Source: a virus. From it: a DNA stretch of 64,000 nucleotides. The notes beneath the pieces are model-generated. The model made no database searches. It saw only the letters and a list, made by a program, of their open reading frames with translations, and was not told where the DNA came from. Location: IMG/VR virus record IMGVR_UViG_3300042308_000967, positions 1-64,000 of that record. One strand, written 5' to 3'. The stretch's first letter is position 1, and each line of letters opens with the position of its first letter. Below, piece by piece: positions 21,947-29,835 of this stretch. The position numbers and the translations under genes were made by a program.

Positions 21947-24274
21947 ATGACAAATTATTTGTATGAAAATTATAGTTCCCAATCAATATTCATTGGTATT
22001 GGACAAATATCGGAAAAAACTTACAAAGATTTTGTTCCGAAAAACCAAGGGGATGAAAAGGGTAAGGAACCTAAAGGATGGTCTTCAAGATATCCAGTCC
22101 GTCTTTGTTTTAGGATGGATCCAAAAGAAAAAGATGAATTAGTTGCTTTATATGAAGGATCTTTTCCTTCGGGTCATGCTGGCATACAAATTTCGTTTCC
22201 ACTTGCACCGAATACTTTTGTAAATGTTTTTTGTAAAGCTTATAATGATCCAGCTGGACAACTTAAACCAATTCCTGGAGCATATTTCATTGGAAGTGTA
22301 ATTGGAAATACTCTATGTGCATTTTCTGATAGTAAAAATGCAGCTGAAGGGTGTGCTCCAAAATCTGGATTTATACCTGGCATTGGAGCACTTGGTTCGG
22401 TTCCTGCAAGTCACATATCAAAGGATGGTAAAGTAGCAAATGAAGCAGGTGCAGGAGCACCTTGTAAAATATCTCAGGCAGATGAAGATCTTCAGAAGTT
22501 AAATGAATATATTAATGTTCCGTCTGCTTGTAAACCATTTGATTCAAATGCAATTAATAATTCTCTAAAGAATTTAAAGAAAGATATTGAAGGTTTAAGG
22601 AGTCAATTAAGTGGTCCTAATAGTGCTCTTTCAAATGCAGAGAATTTTTTAAATCAAGCAAAAGAAAAAATAAGTGGAGTTGCTGATAAGATAACTGGAT
22701 TTGTGAAATGGTTAATTAATTTTATTAAAGAAAAGGTGCAGAGAGGCGTAAACTTCATCACGAATAAAGCAAAAGCCGCATTATATCTGAATCAAAGATT
22801 TCAACTACAAGAAAAAAAATCTACTGCACTTGATCTAATTCTTTGTTTGTTTAATAAAATACTGGATAATTTGAGTGGATTGGTAGATCAATTTTTAAAC
22901 TCTATTATTAATCGTTATGTAAATATGGCAACCTGTGCCGTTGAAAAATTTCTTACAGAGTTGGTTGGACAAATCATCGGACAAATATTATCTGCAGTAA
23001 ATGGAATTCTAAATGCTGTTTTAGGAACGATTGCTGGAATCAAAGGATTGATCGATTCTGTTCTTGATGCAATTAGTTCCTTACTTGATTTTCTATCTTG
23101 TGATGTAAAAGCAGAATGTCCTGATGTCACTGAATGGAACTTTATTGAAGGTGCTGCTCCTCCAGCTAAAATTCTAGATGTGAGTGGTATTATTAATTCA
23201 GCAAAGTCAATTATTTCCTCTGCAAAATCTATTGCAGATCCAAATAATTTCAAATTCAGTCTAGACATCAATTCAATGATTGCTGGCGTTGGTGATTCTT
23301 GTAATGTCGGTCCTATTTTATGTGGTCCTCCAAAGATTTCTTTCTGGGGAGGCGGCGGATCAGGTGCAACTGGAAACGCAGTTGTCAGTGCCGCAGGTGA
23401 TATTCTTGGAATTGATATTACTTCAACGGGATTTGGATATACTAAAGCACCATTTGTAACTATTGAGGATGCTTGTGGTAAAGGTAAAGGAGCACAAGCG
23501 GTTGCTGTCATAGGAAAGGTTCCTTATGTTCCACCTCCAGGAACTAGCACAGGTACTGCAACTGGTACTGCAACTGGTACTGGAACTGGTGGTGGAACTG
23601 GTACAGGCACTGGAACTGGAATTGGTCCAAAACCAGGAGATCTTGTGGATGGAATATCTAAAATTATTGTACTTGATAGTGGTGGTGGATACTTATCTAC
23701 TCCTGATGGAAGTCAAGGTGGTGATGGAAGAACTTGGGCTGATAGATGCCAATCCACCATTAGAAGAGCAGATGGAAATTGGGATTATCCATACAGTCCT
23801 GGTGAAGTTATGGACATTAAGGTTGGAGATCTTGTTCAACTTGCTGGAGAATCATCTTTCGTTGCCATTCAAGATGAAACAACGACAGCACCTCAGTGTC
23901 CACCAGAATCTCAACAAGGACAATATCCTTCAAACTCCGATGGAACTTATCCAGTAATTGTAGAGTTGATTGATACTGAAATCGTAGATCCTGGATTTAA
24001 CTATCAGGACGGAGATAAGATCGTGATTACTCCAGATAATGGAGCAATATTAACTCCGAAGTTTGGATACAATGGACAGTTGATTGGTATTACTGTTGAT
24101 AGAACTGGTCTTGGATTTAATGAGAACCCAGAAATTGGTATAGATAGTAATACTGGATATAATGCAGTTATTAAGCCAGTGTTTAGAACAATAAAAGACC
24201 CCAAACTAATTACGGACAGAGATTCTGCAACATCTGTCTTACAAGTTGTTGATTGTGTTGGTAAACCATTATGA
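21947..24274 (+). CDS. large tail/baseplate protein, 775 aa
   Basis: I do not recognise a named family. The N-terminal 130 residues contain SRYPVRLCFRMDPKEKDELVALYEGSFPSG and an FIGSVIG segment suggestive of a hub or OB-like domain. Residues about 205-400 are helical with hydrophobic stretches (FLTELVGQIIGQILSAVNGIL...). From about 460 on it is beta- and Gly-rich, containing repeats of the type DITSTGFGYTKAPFVTI and GLGFNENPEIGI, interrupted by a Gly-Thr linker (about 533-558). It overlaps the following spike-like gene by 4 bases. Its place between hub-like and spike-like genes suggests a central baseplate role. Confidence 0.68.
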   Translation: MTNYLYENYSSQSIFIGIGQISEKTYKDFVPKNQGDEKGKEPKGWSSRYPVRLCFRMDPKEKDELVALYEGSFPSGHAGIQISFPLAPNTFVNVFCKAYNDPAGQLKPIPGAYFIGSVIGNTLCAFSDSKNAAEGCAPKSGFIPGIGALGSVPASHISKDGKVANEAGAGAPCKISQADEDLQKLNEYINVPSACKPFDSNAINNSLKNLKKDIEGLRSQLSGPNSALSNAENFLNQAKEKISGVADKITGFVKWLINFIKEKVQRGVNFITNKAKAALYLNQRFQLQEKKSTALDLILCLFNKILDNLSGLVDQFLNSIINRYVNMATCAVEKFLTELVGQIIGQILSAVNGILNAVLGTIAGIKGLIDSVLDAISSLLDFLSCDVKAECPDVTEWNFIEGAAPPAKILDVSGIINSAKSIISSAKSIADPNNFKFSLDINSMIAGVGDSCNVGPILCGPPKISFWGGGGSGATGNAVVSAAGDILGIDITSTGFGYTKAPFVTIEDACGKGKGAQAVAVIGKVPYVPPPGTSTGTATGTATGTGTGGGTGTGTGTGIGPKPGDLVDGISKIIVLDSGGGYLSTPDGSQGGDGRTWADRCQSTIRRADGNWDYPYSPGEVMDIKVGDLVQLAGESSFVAIQDETTTAPQCPPESQQGQYPSNSDGTYPVIVELIDTEIVDPGFNYQDGDKIVITPDNGAILTPKFGYNGQLIGITVDRTGLGFNENPEIGIDSNTGYNAVIKPVFRTIKDPKLITDRDSATSVLQVVDCVGKPL
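23546..23620 (+). repeat. ACTGGT-type short tandem repeat inside the 775-aa gene
   Basis: About 75 bases made of imperfect ACTGGTACTGCA and ACTGGA units encode a run of alternating Thr and Gly. All changes keep the frame because the unit is six bases. Confidence 0.8.
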
Positions 24275-24885
24275 GTGATAATTTAAAAACTAGTTGGGAT
24301 TATTCTCGCCTTGGTACAACTCAAGGCGAATTGAAGTTTGGTGATATTTCTTTAAATAAAACTAGTCTTGCTGCAATTCTCCGAAATAATAATCCAGGAA
24401 AAGCATCTGATCATTTTATGGGATTTGCCAGTTCTGGTAAATTCAATGGATCTACTTGGAATCAGTGTCCTTCAACATATCAAATTATTTGTGGAGATAC
24501 TCCTGTTAATGGAGTTGCATTTGTAACTTATGCAAAGAATGGTGATGTTATTATTGGTGCTCCAAGTGGAAGAATCCGAATGTTTGCAAAGGATATTGAT
24601 TTAATTGCAAGCGGAACCGATAATAAAACTGGATATGTTAATATTGTAACTAATCAAAATATAGAATTAAATGCTGGAGCAGATATTAATGTCCAATCAA
24701 AAGCAAATATTAATATTGCTGCAGAAAAACAAGTTCAGGTTACATCTCCTGGAAACTTAAAAATCAGAGGTCCTGGAAATTGGTTGGAAGATTGCGACTT
24801 TGTATTTGGACCTATTAGCGGCGCAGTAACCCCACTGCAGTTTTTAGATGGTTTGAAGAAATTAATTGGTAGTTTAGGAGGATAA
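24271..24885 (+). CDS. tail spike-like beta-helix protein, 204 aa
   Basis: The product starts with DYSRLGTTQGELKFGDISLNKTSL and goes on to a repetitive beta-helical stretch: GAPSGRIRMFAKDIDLIAS, GYVNIVTNQNIELNAGADINVQSKANINIAAEKQVQVTSPG (residues about 92-165). Alternating N-I-x-L/V-x-A/S motifs of this kind are typical of the gp5/VgrG C-terminal triple-stranded beta-helix that pierces the outer membrane. ATGA overlap with the preceding gene and the next gene one base away indicate coordinated late expression. The call as central spike is inference. Confidence 0.68.
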   Translation: MSDNLKTSWDYSRLGTTQGELKFGDISLNKTSLAAILRNNNPGKASDHFMGFASSGKFNGSTWNQCPSTYQIICGDTPVNGVAFVTYAKNGDVIIGAPSGRIRMFAKDIDLIASGTDNKTGYVNIVTNQNIELNAGADINVQSKANINIAAEKQVQVTSPGNLKIRGPGNWLEDCDFVFGPISGAVTPLQFLDGLKKLIGSLGG

Positions 24886-24886
24886 T

Positions 24887-25915
24887 ATGCCTGATTTAGG
24901 AAATCTTTTAGTAGGTGGTCAATTTCAAGTAACAGCAGGTCTTCCTGGTGGTGTTCCTGGACCACCTGCAACTGCGTTAGGTGGCGGAGCAGGCACTCCT
25001 CCTGTAAACGGTAGTGCTTGGATTGAAGGTCCAATGTTGATTGGATCACCCATCTCATATCCATTACCAAGACCAGCAGCAACTTTGATGATTGGTAGAA
25101 CTAAAAACTACCTGGCACCAGAGACATCTGGTTTACCTATCATAATGGTTACGAGTAGAGGATTTGCACCTACTCCAACGGACTTGTTGATTGGAGATCC
25201 AAGTGGACCTGTTGGATTGACTGCAACTCTTGCACCTAAAGTTACTATTAATGTTCTTGGTAAGACGACTTATACCGCAGTTAAAACAACTGGACTTGGA
25301 ATTTTGTCTTGGGCTGGTAAAAAAATTACAATTGCAGCAAAAACATCTGTTACAGGAAAAACAACAGTTGGACCAAAGTTGACTGTTGCTGGTGTACTAA
25401 ATGTCACTGGTGTAATTAAAAGTCCTACGATTGATTCACTCAAAGCAAAGATAGCAACTAAAAAAAGTAAACCATTTGATATGGAACACCCAAATAAAAA
25501 AGGGTGGAGATTACGTCACGTTTGCATAGAAGGACCAGAAATTGCTGTTTATTGTAGAGGTAAAGTTCCTGAAGATGGTGTTATCAATCTTCCATCTTTT
25601 TGGGATGGTCTTGTAAATATTGAGGATATGTCCATCAGTTTGACACCTATTGGATGTTGGCAAGAACTCTTTGTTAAAGAAGTACTCTGGGGAAAGCAAG
25701 TTATTGTTCGCAATAATGCAGGTGGTCCTATTAATGCAGATTATTATATTGTAGCCCGCCGTCTTGATGATGATTTGGTAGTTGAATATGAAGGAGAATC
25801 ATATCAAGACTATCCAGGTGGTAATGAAGGATATTCCTTTGATTTTGAGAGTAATTATGTTGAGAGCTTAATCAAAGAGACAGTTCGCAATCATATTGAT
25901 AATAACTTGCAGTAA
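24887..25915 (+). CDS. tail protein with Pro/Gly-rich tip-like N-terminus and fibre C-terminal module
   Basis: A 342-residue protein. The N-terminal 150 residues are Gly/Pro-rich and repetitive (PMLIGSPISYPLP, ATLMIGRTKNYLAP, GLPIIMVTSRG), recalling PAAR-like tip or adaptor proteins that cap a spike. The middle is beta-repeat (LTVAGVLNVTGVIKSPTI). The C-terminal 140 residues have a module with FDMEHPNKKGWRLRHVCIEGPE, a Cys/Glu-Gly-Pro-Glu motif common in cyanophage tail proteins, and MSISLTPIGCWQELFVKEV. A related module is encoded at 27297-27629. Confidence 0.65.
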   Translation: MPDLGNLLVGGQFQVTAGLPGGVPGPPATALGGGAGTPPVNGSAWIEGPMLIGSPISYPLPRPAATLMIGRTKNYLAPETSGLPIIMVTSRGFAPTPTDLLIGDPSGPVGLTATLAPKVTINVLGKTTYTAVKTTGLGILSWAGKKITIAAKTSVTGKTTVGPKLTVAGVLNVTGVIKSPTIDSLKAKIATKKSKPFDMEHPNKKGWRLRHVCIEGPEIAVYCRGKVPEDGVINLPSFWDGLVNIEDMSISLTPIGCWQELFVKEVLWGKQVIVRNNAGGPINADYYIVARRLDDDLVVEYEGESYQDYPGGNEGYSFDFESNYVESLIKETVRNHIDNNLQ

Positions 25916-25923
25916 AATAAATA
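25916..25923 (+). promoter_or_regulatory. late promoter AATAAATA
   Basis: AATAAATA begins two bases after the stop of the upstream tail gene and lies 18 bases before the ATG at 25942. Confidence 0.55.
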
Positions 25924-25941
25924 TTCAAAAGTATTTTAAAG

Positions 25942-27300
25942 ATGGATCCGAGATATTATAGTGTTCTTAATGATGATTTGAGAACAAAATTAGAGCAATC
26001 AAATTCTTCAATTGAAGATTCTTCGGAAACAATTATAGAATTGGATGGCAAAAAGGCACCATATGATGATATTATTATTTCTTTAGATAATGATATTTTA
26101 ACTGAAGTAAATTCTGTTAATACCAAAATTATTGATGTAAGTAATGCTTATCAAGACCGAATTAATGTAGGTTGTAGGACAGATGTATTTTGGAGAAGAG
26201 TTGGTCTTGCAGGAACGGTTCATACTTTAGTTGCAACAAAACTTTCTCTTGCTGGATATGCAGGAACTTTAACTGATGTTGAGTATTTTGATGGTGTTGG
26301 GTTTGTAACATATGATAATTATGATACATTTGGATATACGACAGAGAATGCATATGGAATTAAATATTATGATGAACCAGTAACACAGGATATCGGTAAT
26401 ACGTTTGTTACTAGTTTTATTGGAACAATCAGTCCAGGAGAAAATAAACTTACGGTTCTTTCTGTTGTTGGATCTTCATCAACAACTGGAATTGCAACAG
26501 GACAACTAGTAATTTCTTCAAAAGATGGAGTTATTCCTTCTTCATCAAATATTATTGGAATAGGGACGACAGCATTATCAAGATCTGTTTTAGGAATTTC
26601 GACTGGCTCTATTGTTAGTATTTTGACATTAGATGCAACAGCAACTGGTATTGCATCCGCACCAGAATCTAATGGATCTTTTGTAACTTTTACAGTCTTA
26701 ACTTCCATAACTGAATTTGGGTTTGACGATTATGAAATTCAATCTGATAAAGATCCATATTCACCACAAACGATTGGTATTATGACCTCGGGTAATATTG
26801 CTATCGGTGTTTCTGTAAAATATGATAATTCTGGCAATGAACCAAATGTGATTTCTTGGGACCCTGATTTATTTGATGATGAAGATCCGAGTACATTTGA
26901 ACCAGAAGTTGGTGCAGGAGTTTATTACTTACCAGTCGGATTTACTTCATATCCAGTTTCATTGAGTGGACAAAGAGTTGCTGTTGGTTTTGCAACAACA
27001 GTCACAGATGCACAATTACCTACTATTCTAACTCTCGCCACATCTTGCCCAACAGAGGAAACAAACTTGACAAATGCTATTAACACACTAAATACTGCAA
27101 AGTCTGACATCTCTTCTGGTATTAGCACATTAAATTATAAAATTGATGTTGCTAATACTTTTAGAGAGCAGAGAAAAGAAATTCAATCTGAAATTTGGGG
27201 ACTATCACAACAGATCGCATCATATCGTGCTGATATTATCACTTATAATAAAGCACTTAATTATCTTGGAGTATCAACCGTCACGGATACAGTACTATGA
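25942..27300 (+). CDS. hypothetical virion protein, 452 aa
   Basis: The ends are helical (residues 1-75 with IIELDGKKAPYDDIIISLDNDI; residues 365-445 with NTLNTAKSDISSGISTLNYKIDV), while the middle 300 residues are beta-rich with many Gly, Ser, Thr and Val. The helix-beta-helix layout suggests a trimeric or elongated tail component. The gene sits between tail genes and is preceded by a late promoter; it overlaps the next gene by 4 bases. No family recognised. Confidence 0.68.
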   Translation: MDPRYYSVLNDDLRTKLEQSNSSIEDSSETIIELDGKKAPYDDIIISLDNDILTEVNSVNTKIIDVSNAYQDRINVGCRTDVFWRRVGLAGTVHTLVATKLSLAGYAGTLTDVEYFDGVGFVTYDNYDTFGYTTENAYGIKYYDEPVTQDIGNTFVTSFIGTISPGENKLTVLSVVGSSSTTGIATGQLVISSKDGVIPSSSNIIGIGTTALSRSVLGISTGSIVSILTLDATATGIASAPESNGSFVTFTVLTSITEFGFDDYEIQSDKDPYSPQTIGIMTSGNIAIGVSVKYDNSGNEPNVISWDPDLFDDEDPSTFEPEVGAGVYYLPVGFTSYPVSLSGQRVAVGFATTVTDAQLPTILTLATSCPTEETNLTNAINTLNTAKSDISSGISTLNYKIDVANTFREQRKEIQSEIWGLSQQIASYRADIITYNKALNYLGVSTVTDTVL

Positions 27301-27629
27301 AAATTCAACATCCACTAGATAAAAATTATACACTTAATTATGTCTCACCTTTTGGAGATAAAAATTTAGTCTTCACTCAAGGAAGACTTACGAATCAAAA
27401 ATACATTCAACTGCCTGAAGAATGGGAGAAAATCGTTGATCTTCATCATGTATCAGTTCATCTAACACCAATTCGTGCCAATCAAAATTTATTTGTAAAA
27501 AGAATTGAAGGAACTAAAGTTCTTGTAGAGTCAAATGGTATGCCAATTGACTGCTATTACCTGGTGTTTGGTGAAAGAATTGATATTCCTCGCCTGGACA
27601 CGGCACAGACACTTGACAGCGGCACCTGA
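27297..27629 (+). CDS. small tail protein, stand-alone C-terminal module, 110 aa
   Basis: The protein consists of one module, starting MKIQHPLDKNYTLNYVSP, with VSVHLTPIRANQNLFVKRIEGTKVLVES and DCYYLVFGERID. It aligns with the C-terminus of the 24887-25915 product (SISLTPIGCWQELFVKEVLWGKQVIVRN, ADYYIVARRLD), so the module exists both fused and free. HPLDxxxxL...S starts are known at the ends of phage tail fibres. The end of the gene contains the -35 box of the next promoter. Confidence 0.72.
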   Translation: MKIQHPLDKNYTLNYVSPFGDKNLVFTQGRLTNQKYIQLPEEWEKIVDLHHVSVHLTPIRANQNLFVKRIEGTKVLVESNGMPIDCYYLVFGERIDIPRLDTAQTLDSGT

Positions 27630-27641
27630 CCGTGCTACTAT
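27613..27641 (+). promoter_or_regulatory. sigma70-type promoter of the small-gene/tRNA island
   Basis: A consensus TTGACA (27613-27618) is followed after 17 bases by TACTAT (27636-27641). The -35 box lies in the coding end of a late tail gene. It would transcribe the genes and tRNAs at 27667-29815. Confidence 0.75.
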
Positions 27642-27666
27642 ACATAGGTAATCAACGGACGACCGA

Positions 27667-27849
27667 ATGAAAGACGAGTACCTGACACGATGCGTAGTTG
27701 ATCCCGTAAAGCGTACAGTGTATCTGTATTCTAATGAAGGATCAGAGAAAGAAGTGTCCTGTGAAACCGTAGAGGAGTTTATGAGTGTGCTAGACTTTGT
27801 TCGTAATACACTTGATGAAAGCACTCTGTCTTATGCAAGTCCACTCTGA
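27667..27849 (+). CDS. small conserved protein, 60 aa
   Basis: First gene behind the sigma70-type promoter. It encodes a compact alpha/beta protein (RCVVDPVKRTVYLYSNEGSEK, then helix VEEFMSVLDFVRNTLDES). Short proteins of this type recur in cyanophage early regions, but I know no function. A stem TCGACCT/AGGTCGA lies just downstream (27858-27883). Confidence 0.7.
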   Translation: MKDEYLTRCVVDPVKRTVYLYSNEGSEKEVSCETVEEFMSVLDFVRNTLDESTLSYASPL

Positions 27850-27926
27850 AACCAAAATCGACCTTTAATTCCATTTAGGTCGAAAAAAATCTCCCGGTAA
27901 AATTCTCACACGATACTTTTTTCAAA

Positions 27927-28133
27927 ATGAATCCTTATCGCATTAACTATAAAGCACTGAAACAAGAACCAGTGAAAACAACACCAGAGAATGTGAAGGA
28001 GGCAAATGAAAACCTGTTTTGTGCTCGTTGGAATTTGCCAACTGCTGCAAAGCACTGTGGAATGAGTGAAAAGGAAATGCGCTTGACATTCTTTGAGTAT
28101 CTGAAGTATAATGATGTAACTTACAAAGTGTAA
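27927..28133 (+). CDS. small protein with possible helix-turn-helix, 68 aa
   Basis: The central part ARWNLPTAAKHCGMSEKEMRLTFFEYL (residues about 33-59) has the spacing of a helix-turn-helix: a helix, the turn CGMS, and a second helix. This suggests DNA binding, possibly a small transcription regulator, but no family is recognised. The gene ends eight bases before the split tRNA gene, and the two are probably on one transcript. Confidence 0.68.
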   Translation: MNPYRINYKALKQEPVKTTPENVKEANENLFCARWNLPTAAKHCGMSEKEMRLTFFEYLKYNDVTYKV

Positions 28134-28141
28134 GTTTTTAT

Positions 28142-28423
28142 GGCGGTCTAGCCCAGCGGAAGAGGCAAACGACTTTAACAATTTGAGCACCACAGTTGGA
28201 AACTCTGTGCGTGAATCCTATCAAATTCGGGGAAACCTGTGAAATGGCAATCCCGAGCCAAGCAAGAGAAATCTTGAAGGTGTAGAGAGCAGTAGGTAGG
28301 AACCTAAATCCTTATGGATATGGTTAAGGGGTGCTCCAGACCACAAACAATCTTATGGTTGGTAGTGAAAACTATAGTGGTAAGAAAATCGTTCAAGGGT
28401 GGGTTCGAATCCCACGACCGCTA
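28142..28423 (+). tRNA. tRNA-Leu(UAA)-like, interrupted by a group I intron
   Basis: Exons 28142-28175 and 28385-28423 join to a 73-nt tRNA. The acceptor stem is GGCGGTC / GACCGCT (first pair G-U), discriminator A73. The anticodon stem AACGA / TCGTT spans the intron, and the joined loop is CTTAAAA with anticodon TAA. The T arm is GTGGG-TTCGAAT-CCCAC. The D stem has three pairs (GCC/GGC), as in Leu tRNAs. The variable region is only five bases (CAAGG), whereas bacterial tRNA-Leu has a long variable arm, so charging by LeuRS is not certain. No CCA is encoded. Confidence 0.82.
28176..28384 (+). other. group I intron in the tRNA anticodon loop, 209 nt
   Basis: The intron lies between U34 and A35, the same site as the cyanobacterial tRNA-Leu(UAA) intron. 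The 5' exon ends CUU and pairs with GAG (28185-28187) to form P1 with the required U-G at the splice site; the intron ends in G (28384). P2 (CACAG/CTGTG), P4 (TTCGGG 28226-28231 with CCCGAG 28252-28257), P6 (CAAGA/TCTTG, 28263-28276) and P7 (GAGCA 28287-28291 with TGCTC 28332-28336) can all be drawn. It has no open reading frame. Confidence 0.85.
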
Positions 28424-28465
28424 TGAGGTTTATCCTCTAAATAAACAAAAGTAAAGGACTATTCT

Positions 28466-28735
28466 ATGAAATACAGAATAGATGCCAGATACGTTTGGTA
28501 CAATCGTGGGACTCAAATTATTCTCCTGTATTTTGTAAATCAAATTCCTTTTACTTTTGATGAACTCGACGACGAATCTTTATTCGACTTGGAGTTAATC
28601 AAATTAGCAGACAACGAAAGACGCTTTGAACCAGAGGATTTGTACCAATCTTCCTATTATCTTATGTTAGAAGAATGTCATCCTTTGCTTTATGAGTTAG
28701 ATCTGGAAAATCCAGAAATGTTGCCTGTTGATTAA
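28466..28735 (+). CDS. hypothetical protein, 89 aa
   Basis: The gene lies between the two tRNA genes. The product starts with a beta-rich part (YRIDARYVWYNRGTQIILLYFVNQIPFTF), and the rest is acidic and helical (LDDESLFDLELIKLADNERRFEPEDL). No known domain is visible. It is followed six bases later by tRNA-Thr, so mRNA and tRNA share a transcript that must be processed. Confidence 0.7.
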   Translation: MKYRIDARYVWYNRGTQIILLYFVNQIPFTFDELDDESLFDLELIKLADNERRFEPEDLYQSSYYLMLEECHPLLYELDLENPEMLPVD

Positions 28736-28740
28736 TTTTT

Positions 28741-28813
28741 GCTCCTAAAGCATTTAGTGGCGATGTACCTGACTTGTAATCAGGAGAGGATGGTTCAATT
28801 CCGTCTGGGAGCT
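28741..28813 (+). tRNA. tRNA-Thr(UGU)
   Basis: A complete cloverleaf: acceptor stem GCTCCTA with TGGGAGC, anticodon stem CCTGA / TCAGG around the loop CTTGTAA (anticodon TGT), and T arm GATGG-TTCAATT-CCGTC. The discriminator base is T, and CCA is not encoded. The phage tRNA would help read ACA codons, which are frequent in the AT-rich late genes. Confidence 0.92.
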
Positions 28814-28833
28814 TGAGTTCTATAAAACTCCAA

Positions 28834-29004
28834 ATGTCATTAATTTCACAAAAAGACAGAAAAGTTGCTGTTGAAGCACTTGATTTTTACCTATTCAATA
28901 AGGGCACAGACTTTTCTCAAGAGAAAAGAATGGAAGTAAATGCTCTCCTTAATTGGATCAAATTAGAGATTGCTAAAAATGAAGATATCAATCTGGTACT
29001 GTGA
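28834..29004 (+). CDS. small helical protein, 56 aa
   Basis: The ATG at 28834 is chosen because the longer frame would start at the last base of tRNA-Thr. The product is helical (ISQKDRKVAVEALDFYLFNK; EKRMEVNALLNWIKLEIAKN). No family recognised. It overlaps the following small gene. Confidence 0.65.
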   Translation: MSLISQKDRKVAVEALDFYLFNKGTDFSQEKRMEVNALLNWIKLEIAKNEDINLVL

Positions 29005-29152
29005 GTCTATGAATCAATGGAGGTGGACCCTCTGTGACTCCTCACGTCCTATTCGTAGGCAAGAATCTGGTCAAAGACCATTTATCCGTGATGCTATGGA
29101 AGACATTGCAAACACTATAGAATATATGTTAGAATGCAAACAAAGTGAGTAA
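28979..29152 (+). CDS. small hypothetical protein, 57 aa
   Basis: Two starts are possible: ATG at 28979, overlapping the upstream gene by 26 bases, or ATG at 29009, just after it (47 aa, MNQWRWTLCDSSRPIRRQ...). The second avoids the overlap. The protein has a basic, Trp-containing front part and a helical acidic end (AMEDIANTIEYMLECKQSE). Function unknown. Confidence 0.58.
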   Translation: MKISIWYCESMNQWRWTLCDSSRPIRRQESGQRPFIRDAMEDIANTIEYMLECKQSE

Positions 29153-29161
29153 AAATACTCA

Positions 29162-29815
29162 ATGAAATCAGATTTTTATATAGATAGAGTAGGTAAGGAA
29201 GAAATCAAAGAACTTCTTTATACCTACCATTATCTTAAAGACGAATCAAAGGACTTCAAATCGCATTATAACTATGGCCTTTTCAGATCCTCGGTTTCTG
29301 ATATTTTGCGCGTTGGTGGTTGCTTGGGCAGTTGTATCTTCACTGGTTTACCCGTCCCAGAAATAGCCGTAGGTGCTTTTGGATTAGAAAGAAATCAACA
29401 AGAAGGAATATACGAACTCTCAAGACTTTGTATACATCCAGAAGTCCAGAAAGAAGAGTATAATATCACATCTTGGTTCGTCAGTCGTTGTATAAGGAGA
29501 TTTAGAAAAGATGCCCGCGTTTCTTGTATTCTTAGCTACGCTGATGCTAATCACCACCTTGGAACTATATACAGAGCTTGCAATTTTACTTATCACGGTC
29601 TAACAGATAAGAAATCTGACTTTTGGATTAAGCAACCAAATGGATCATTTATCAAACACTCAAGAGGTCCTATCAAAGGATTAGAAGGTGAGTGGAGAGA
29701 AAGAAGTAGAAAACACAGATACTTGATGATATTTGATAAGGAACTAAAGAAAAAGTTGACATGGGAAGAGCAGAAGTGGTATAATAATCAAGACGATACT
29801 GAATCGTTACAGTGA
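29162..29815 (+). CDS. Mom-like DNA-modifying acyltransferase
   Basis: The 217-residue protein has the pattern of phage Mu Mom and related GNAT-fold enzymes: an N-terminal part with YHYLKD, VGGCLGSCIFTG, then IYELSRLCIHP (residues 83-93) and SYADANHHLGTIYRACNF (125-142). The last matches the ADxxxGHxGTIYxAxN signature of Mom-like proteins. Mu Mom modifies adenine in DNA and protects against host restriction enzymes; the same role here is inference. It is the last gene before a strong terminator and lies in the island with sigma70 promoter, so it is probably made early, before late DNA accumulates. Confidence 0.7.
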   Translation: MKSDFYIDRVGKEEIKELLYTYHYLKDESKDFKSHYNYGLFRSSVSDILRVGGCLGSCIFTGLPVPEIAVGAFGLERNQQEGIYELSRLCIHPEVQKEEYNITSWFVSRCIRRFRKDARVSCILSYADANHHLGTIYRACNFTYHGLTDKKSDFWIKQPNGSFIKHSRGPIKGLEGEWRERSRKHRYLMIFDKELKKKLTWEEQKWYNNQDDTESLQ

Positions 29816-29835
29816 CCCAAAAAGTGTGACTTGAG

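Noticed and set aside
22915-23511. Minus-strand frame of 198 codons opposite the 775-aa gene
   Set aside because: It is a shadow of the plus-strand coding sequence, with unnatural Pro/Ile composition and no ribosome site or promoter.
27858-27883. Terminator after the 60-aa gene (stem TCGACCT / AGGTCGA)
   Set aside because: The stem is followed by A residues, not T, on the plus strand; the genes downstream appear to belong to the same transcript.
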